From CAYJBH01 sp964370605 (lineage in GTDB: Bacteria > Bacillota > Clostridia > Oscillospirales > Ruminococcaceae): DNA of 64,000 nt. Location: the NCBI GenBank assembly GCA_964370605.1, contig CAYJJX010000001.1, positions 156,524-220,523 on the forward strand. Direction: 5' to 3'. Shown in pieces: positions 60,670-64,000 of this stretch (its first letter is position 1; every line of letters starts with the position of its first letter). The notes under the pieces were generated by a model. That model had not been told where the DNA came from and did no database searches. It saw only the letters and a list, made by a program, of their open reading frames with translations. Both the position numbers and the translations under genes were made by a program.

Positions 60670-61527
60670 CTAATATTCTTCGGGAAGTTCGTCCACCTCA
60701 TCACAGCGGAATACAGGACCATCTTTGCAGACAAATTTAGCGCCAATATTGCAACGACCACATTTTCCGACACCGCACTTCATTCGCAGTTCCAACGTCG
60801 TGTAGGCTTGCGACTTGCTGAATCCAAGTTCGGTCAAGGCGCTTAGCACAAATTTTATCATGATCGGAGGTCCGCAGACAAGTGCAACTTTATCGGTAGA
60901 AAACCCTAATTCTTTGAGGTAAGTGGGGACAAATCCGACATGGCCGTCCCATCCTTCTTGTTCTCTGTCGATGGTCAAATGCACATTCACACCATCCGTG
61001 TTCATCCACACTTCTTTTATTTCTTTTAGCTGAACAAGATCCTGTGCAGAACGTGCTCCGTATAATATATCTACCGTTCCGTAATTGTCGCGGTTATCTA
61101 TCACATAGTTAATAACCGAGCGCAGGGGAGCGAGGCCGATACCACCCGCAATAAACAACAGGTTTTTCCCTTTTAGTTCGGTTTCAACAGGGAAGTTGTT
61201 TCCATATGGTCCGCGCACAGCTACTTGATCTCCAACCACAAGGCTGTGTAGGTAGTCGGTAAGCACTCCACATTGTTTTATACTATATTCTTGATATTCT
61301 TTGTTTGTGGGTGAAGAAGTGATAGAGAACATTCCTTCGCTAATCCCGGGTGCACAGATCATCGCACATTGTCCCGGCATGTGATCAAATAACTTTCCAC
61401 CCTCCGGTGCATTGATTCGGAATGTTTTAACGTCGGGTGTCTCTTGACGAATATCGGTGATCACACCTACCTTGGGGATTAGTACATCGTGTGCAAATCT
61501 CGGGTGACAGGTACATTCATGACTCAT
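60670..61527 (-). CDS. FAD/NAD(P)-binding oxidoreductase (FlxA / hydrogenase gamma-like)
   Basis: 285 aa ferredoxin-NADP reductase fold. FSITSSPTNKEYQEYSIK sets the FAD site (RxYS replaced by FSIT), LLFIAGGIGLAPLRSVI is the NAD-binding turn, and LVCGPPIMIKFVL the C-terminal signature. The last part has CGVGKCGRCNIG...C, a PyrK-like [2Fe-2S] site. It is the NAD(P)H entry point in Flx, sulfhydrogenase and Hdr complexes. AAGGAGAG precedes the ATG, which overlaps the next upstream gene by ATGA. Confidence 0.9.
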   Translation of the reverse strand: MSHECTCHPRFAHDVLIPKVGVITDIRQETPDVKTFRINAPEGGKLFDHMPGQCAMICAPGISEGMFSITSSPTNKEYQEYSIKQCGVLTDYLHSLVVGDQVAVRGPYGNNFPVETELKGKNLLFIAGGIGLAPLRSVINYVIDNRDNYGTVDILYGARSAQDLVQLKEIKEVWMNTDGVNVHLTIDREQEGWDGHVGFVPTYLKELGFSTDKVALVCGPPIMIKFVLSALTELGFSKSQAYTTLELRMKCGVGKCGRCNIGAKFVCKDGPVFRCDEVDELPEEY

Positions 61528-62558
61528 GACTTGCTCTCTCCTTCCTGCTTGAAAGACTTAATAACTTTTACAATGTTTAAAGACGAAGGACATTTTGCCA
61601 CACAGCGTCCACAGCCCACACAGGAATACATACCCTCATTGTTTGCCGGGTAGTATACCAGTTTGTGCATAAATCTCTGACGGAAACGTTGCAACTGAGA
61701 AGTTCTATTGTTTCCGTGAGCCATCATTGTAAAATCCGAATACATACAGGAGTCCCAACAACGATACCGCTTGATTTCTCTTCCTGTGTTATAGTCTTTT
61801 ATATCATAACATTGACATGTAGGGCAGATAAAAGTACAAGTGCCGCAGGCAAGACATGCTTTATGCAGTTGTGCCCAGTTTGTTGCATCGAACTTTTCGC
61901 TCAACGCGTCACCATTCCATCCATCAAGCGAAAGATTGCTGTAGGGCAACCTTTCAATAATCGACTTGATTTCAGATTTTTTCGCTTTTACTGCGTCATC
62001 TGTCGATTCTTTGAGAAGAGATGCCAGAGCTTTTGTGAGATCTTCGCCCTTCGGTGTGTTGGGTTTCCAAAACAGTTCTTCTCCCACAATCCATGTGGAA
62101 ACGTCTGCTTGTGGTTCCGATGCATCTATCCCAAACACTTTGCAAAAGCAGGTTTCTTCCGGTTCATTACAAGCAAGCGAAACTAAAGTTGCATGCTCTC
62201 TTCTCGATGCATAGTATGTGTCTATGGGGTCCACAAGAAACACCCTGTCGAGCACCTCTACACCTTTTACATCACAAGCCTTCATACCGAAGATAACAAA
62301 ATCTTGATCAACTATCTCTTCGGGAATAACCGTGATGTTCTGCCCCTCTTGTCTACATGAGTATAAGGTTTCACTTTGCGGAAAGAATGCGTCCTTTGCG
62401 GATTTCCCCGTAATTAGCGTTTCAAGGTCTACTTCCAGTTCGTCGCTCCATGCCGCAAAGTTCGTTTGTCCGTTTATCTTTGCCGGCAAATATAGCTCTT
62501 GTGTTTCCCGGATGAGAGAAAATAGTGTAGGCAAGTCGTTTTTTGCTATTTTATACAT
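61524..62558 (-). CDS. AsrA-like 4Fe-4S electron-transfer subunit (FlxB/FlxC or hydrogenase beta type)
   Basis: 344 aa. Residues 1 to about 215 resemble the N-domain of AsrA/sulfhydrogenase beta (FVIFGMKACDVKGVEVLD, Cys in ACNEPEETCFC). C-terminal [4Fe-4S] motifs are CLACGTCTFICPTCQC and CVGCGRCVAKCP. It passes electrons between the NAD(P)-FAD subunit and further iron-sulfur proteins. The start at 62558 follows AAAGGAAAGG. It overlaps the FAD protein gene by four bases and lies 1 bp after the FrhB-like gene, showing tight coupling. Confidence 0.85.
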   Translation of the reverse strand: MYKIAKNDLPTLFSLIRETQELYLPAKINGQTNFAAWSDELEVDLETLITGKSAKDAFFPQSETLYSCRQEGQNITVIPEEIVDQDFVIFGMKACDVKGVEVLDRVFLVDPIDTYYASRREHATLVSLACNEPEETCFCKVFGIDASEPQADVSTWIVGEELFWKPNTPKGEDLTKALASLLKESTDDAVKAKKSEIKSIIERLPYSNLSLDGWNGDALSEKFDATNWAQLHKACLACGTCTFICPTCQCYDIKDYNTGREIKRYRCWDSCMYSDFTMMAHGNNRTSQLQRFRQRFMHKLVYYPANNEGMYSCVGCGRCVAKCPSSLNIVKVIKSFKQEGESKS

Positions 62559-62559
62559 G

Positions 62560-63540
62560 TTAATGACCTTTCCTTTCTCCGACAACACCGGGCTCAACGT
62601 CATCAAGCTCAAAGTCTACAAGTGGGCCTTTTTCTTCTGTGTCGTTTCCTGCTTGGAACTCTCCGTAAAGTTCGTTTATGTCCTTGATGAACTTGCGGTT
62701 GAACAGTTCCAAAGGTATGCCTTCGGGACATACCCGAGCACATTCCGAACAGTCGGTGCACCTACCCGCAACATGGTATGCACGAATAATATGAAACATT
62801 TTTTCTTCAAAAGAATCGACGTTTGCCTTTTGCTCACTGTCAAACTTATTGCTGTCAAACACACATTTCATGCAATTGCACGCCGGACATACATTTCTAC
62901 AAGCATTACAACGAATACACCTGCTGAGCTCTGATTGGAAATATGCGAATCTTTCTTCCTGCGGCATTGCTTCGATTTTTGCTACGGCTTCAAACCTTTC
63001 GCTAGAGGCGGTGTCAACCGATTCGCCTATTGTTTCATCAAAGATTTTATGCTCTTTACCTTTGCACACCAAACATCTCTCAAGCATTGCTGATTCGTAA
63101 GTACAGGTCTTGTCTCCGTAAAGAGTGTCAAAAGCGATGGATTGTTCGCGGTCGAAACCTCCGATACCCTGCACATCGCGTATACCTTTAATCCCTTGTT
63201 TTCCAATCTTTTTTATATCGAGTTTACCTTGACATCCCACACCGATAATATAAGCTTTTTCTCTATCTACACGATGTTCTTTGATCAGTTGATTAAAGCT
63301 ATATGTATCGCATGGCTTCAAAAACACCAAGGTTTTTCCCTCTTGCCTTGAGGCATCAATCATATATTTGCTTAAATTTGCTCCACAAAATCCATCATAG
63401 ACAAACTCGCTAAGTTGCTCTTCGTTATCAAAAACGGCGGGTTCGGGGTTGTATGCCAAATCCCCTTTTTTCCATCCTAAGATACGAGCAACCGTGCCGT
63501 CGTTTAATAATTCTTTTGCACGTTTTATCAATTCTTGCAT
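62560..63540 (-). CDS. FrhB-like/4Fe-4S subunit (FlxB/FlxC type)
   Basis: 326 aa. The N-half has the FrhB/FdhB-like pattern GFCGANLSKYM, FLKPCDTYS, IGVGCQGK and CLVCKGK, consistent with a flavin and [4Fe-4S] site. The C-half has two [4Fe-4S] motifs, CIRCNACRNVCPACNC and CTDCSECARVCPEG. It overlaps the MvhD-like gene by 13 bases. It probably relays electrons within the Flx/Hdr-like complex. Whether it corresponds to FlxB or FlxC is not decided from sequence alone. Confidence 0.82.
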   Translation of the reverse strand: MQELIKRAKELLNDGTVARILGWKKGDLAYNPEPAVFDNEEQLSEFVYDGFCGANLSKYMIDASRQEGKTLVFLKPCDTYSFNQLIKEHRVDREKAYIIGVGCQGKLDIKKIGKQGIKGIRDVQGIGGFDREQSIAFDTLYGDKTCTYESAMLERCLVCKGKEHKIFDETIGESVDTASSERFEAVAKIEAMPQEERFAYFQSELSRCIRCNACRNVCPACNCMKCVFDSNKFDSEQKANVDSFEEKMFHIIRAYHVAGRCTDCSECARVCPEGIPLELFNRKFIKDINELYGEFQAGNDTEEKGPLVDFELDDVEPGVVGERKGH

Positions 63541-63971
63541 CTTATGTCCCCCAATTTAACGTTCTCTCCCAATTCGTAAATGTTCGAAACAAAATCGTTC
63601 ATGGTAGTTGAGAACTTCACACCCTCTGCCGCCGACACCCATTCTACCCTGTTGCGACCTTTTTCGATTCCAAGGTAATCCAACATGGAATAAAGCAGTG
63701 TCATTCTTCTTCTCGCATAATAATTTCCTGTAGAATAGTGACAGTCGCCCGGGTGACATCCGCATATAATCACACCATCCGCACCCTTTTCAAAGGCACG
63801 CAGAATAAACATCGGGTTTACACGACAGGAACAGGGTATGCGTATGATTTTTACATCAGCGGGATATCCAAGACGGCTACTTCCCGCCAAGTCGGCACCT
63901 GCATAACTGCACCAGTTGCAACAAAATGCTACGACTTTTGGTTTGAACTCTTTATTAGCTTCTACCGACAT
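63528..63971 (-). CDS. MvhD/FlxD-family iron-sulfur subunit
   Basis: 147 aa, the usual size. VVAFCCNWCSYAGADLAG is the [2Fe-2S] Cys signature, with IPCSCRVNPMFI and GCHPGDCHYSTGNYYARRR. In known complexes this subunit docks on HdrA and hands it electrons from hydrogenase or NADH modules. Its presence predicts an HdrA gene next to it, just outside the window. GGAGGTGG precedes the ATG. Confidence 0.93.
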   Translation of the reverse strand: MSVEANKEFKPKVVAFCCNWCSYAGADLAGSSRLGYPADVKIIRIPCSCRVNPMFILRAFEKGADGVIICGCHPGDCHYSTGNYYARRRMTLLYSMLDYLGIEKGRNRVEWVSAAEGVKFSTTMNDFVSNIYELGENVKLGDIRCKN

Positions 63972-64000
63972 ATTGCATCCACCTCCGCTATAATCTGTCT
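63962..64000 (-). CDS. C-terminal end of an upstream gene, possibly HdrA
   Basis: The frame entering at 64000 reads RQIIAEVDAICR and stops at TAG (63964-63962), overlapping the MvhD-like start by ten bases. Overlapping start/stop and the shared operon strand indicate a real upstream gene. HdrA usually neighbours MvhD/FlxD, so it is the prime candidate, but twelve residues cannot prove it. Confidence 0.4.
   Translation of the reverse strand, partial: RQIIAEVDAICR

Noticed and set aside
62332..62934. 200-codon plus-strand frame opposite two iron-sulfur genes
   Set aside because: Antisense of ferredoxin-rich coding sequence; no ribosome site or domain.

Overview
The window comes from a low-to-moderate G+C Gram-positive anaerobe, most likely a member of the Clostridia. 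The supporting signs are strong AGGAGG-type ribosome sites, consensus sigma-A promoters, lipobox (LxGC) solute-binding proteins, a Bacillus-type mannitol PTS, AzlCD, ROK and AraC regulators, and a block of Hdr/Flx-type iron-sulfur flavoproteins. Two runs of exactly ten Ns (23590-23599 and 50213-50222) are scaffold gaps, so this is a draft or metagenome-assembled genome. No rRNA, tRNA, CRISPR array, prophage or intact insertion sequence was seen.

Layout. (1) 1-5200: glycoside utilisation, with a beta-propeller glycosidase cut by the window edge, a GH31 alpha-glycosidase, an AraC regulator and an SGNH esterase, then a divergent UroD/MtaA-family gene. (2) 5.4-13.5 kb: a membrane-anchored chemoreceptor, a decayed ABC-exporter fragment, azlCD and a complete branched-chain amino-acid ABC importer (livJHMGF). 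(3) 13.6-21.8 kb: a seven-gene mannitol PTS operon (mtlA, HPr, mtlR, mtlF, 1-phosphofructokinase, a SorE-like dehydrogenase, enzyme I). It has no mtlD, which suggests catabolism through fructose 1-phosphate. (4) 22-25 kb: ogt, a monooxygenase-fold protein and a Cache-domain chemoreceptor broken by a gap. (5) 25.4-42.2 kb: a mannoside-centred region with two GH38 alpha-mannosidases, a HAD phosphatase, a ROK regulator, an HldE-like sugar kinase, a deoxyhypusine-synthase-like protein, an AraC regulator, a DapA-family aldolase with a TRAP transporter, and a second UroD-family gene. (6) 42.3-55.4 kb: an unusual double-kinase hybrid sensor with a receiver/SARP-type regulator, D-lyxose/mannose isomerase, a small unknown protein, a C-N hydrolase, a ribose-type ABC importer, an amidohydrolase and a third UroD-family gene. 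(7) 55.5-64 kb: a large leftward operon linking Flx/Hdr-like electron-transfer proteins to a soluble fumarate reductase, a two-subunit class I fumarase and an AspT-type carboxylate exchanger.

How it fits together. Exo-glycosidases and dedicated importers feed mannose, lyxose, pentoses and polyols into glycolysis, while the fumarate block at the right end probably disposes of NADH. The strongest candidate for an undescribed system is that block: an HdrA/FlxABCD-type module whose HdrBC (heterodisulfide) end appears to be replaced by FrdAB, suggesting flavin-based bifurcating NADH:fumarate reduction. The second is the mannitol operon with an HPr lacking Ser46 and a predicted fructose-1-phosphate route. 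The third is the kinase, DHS-like protein and HAD trio embedded with GH38 enzymes.
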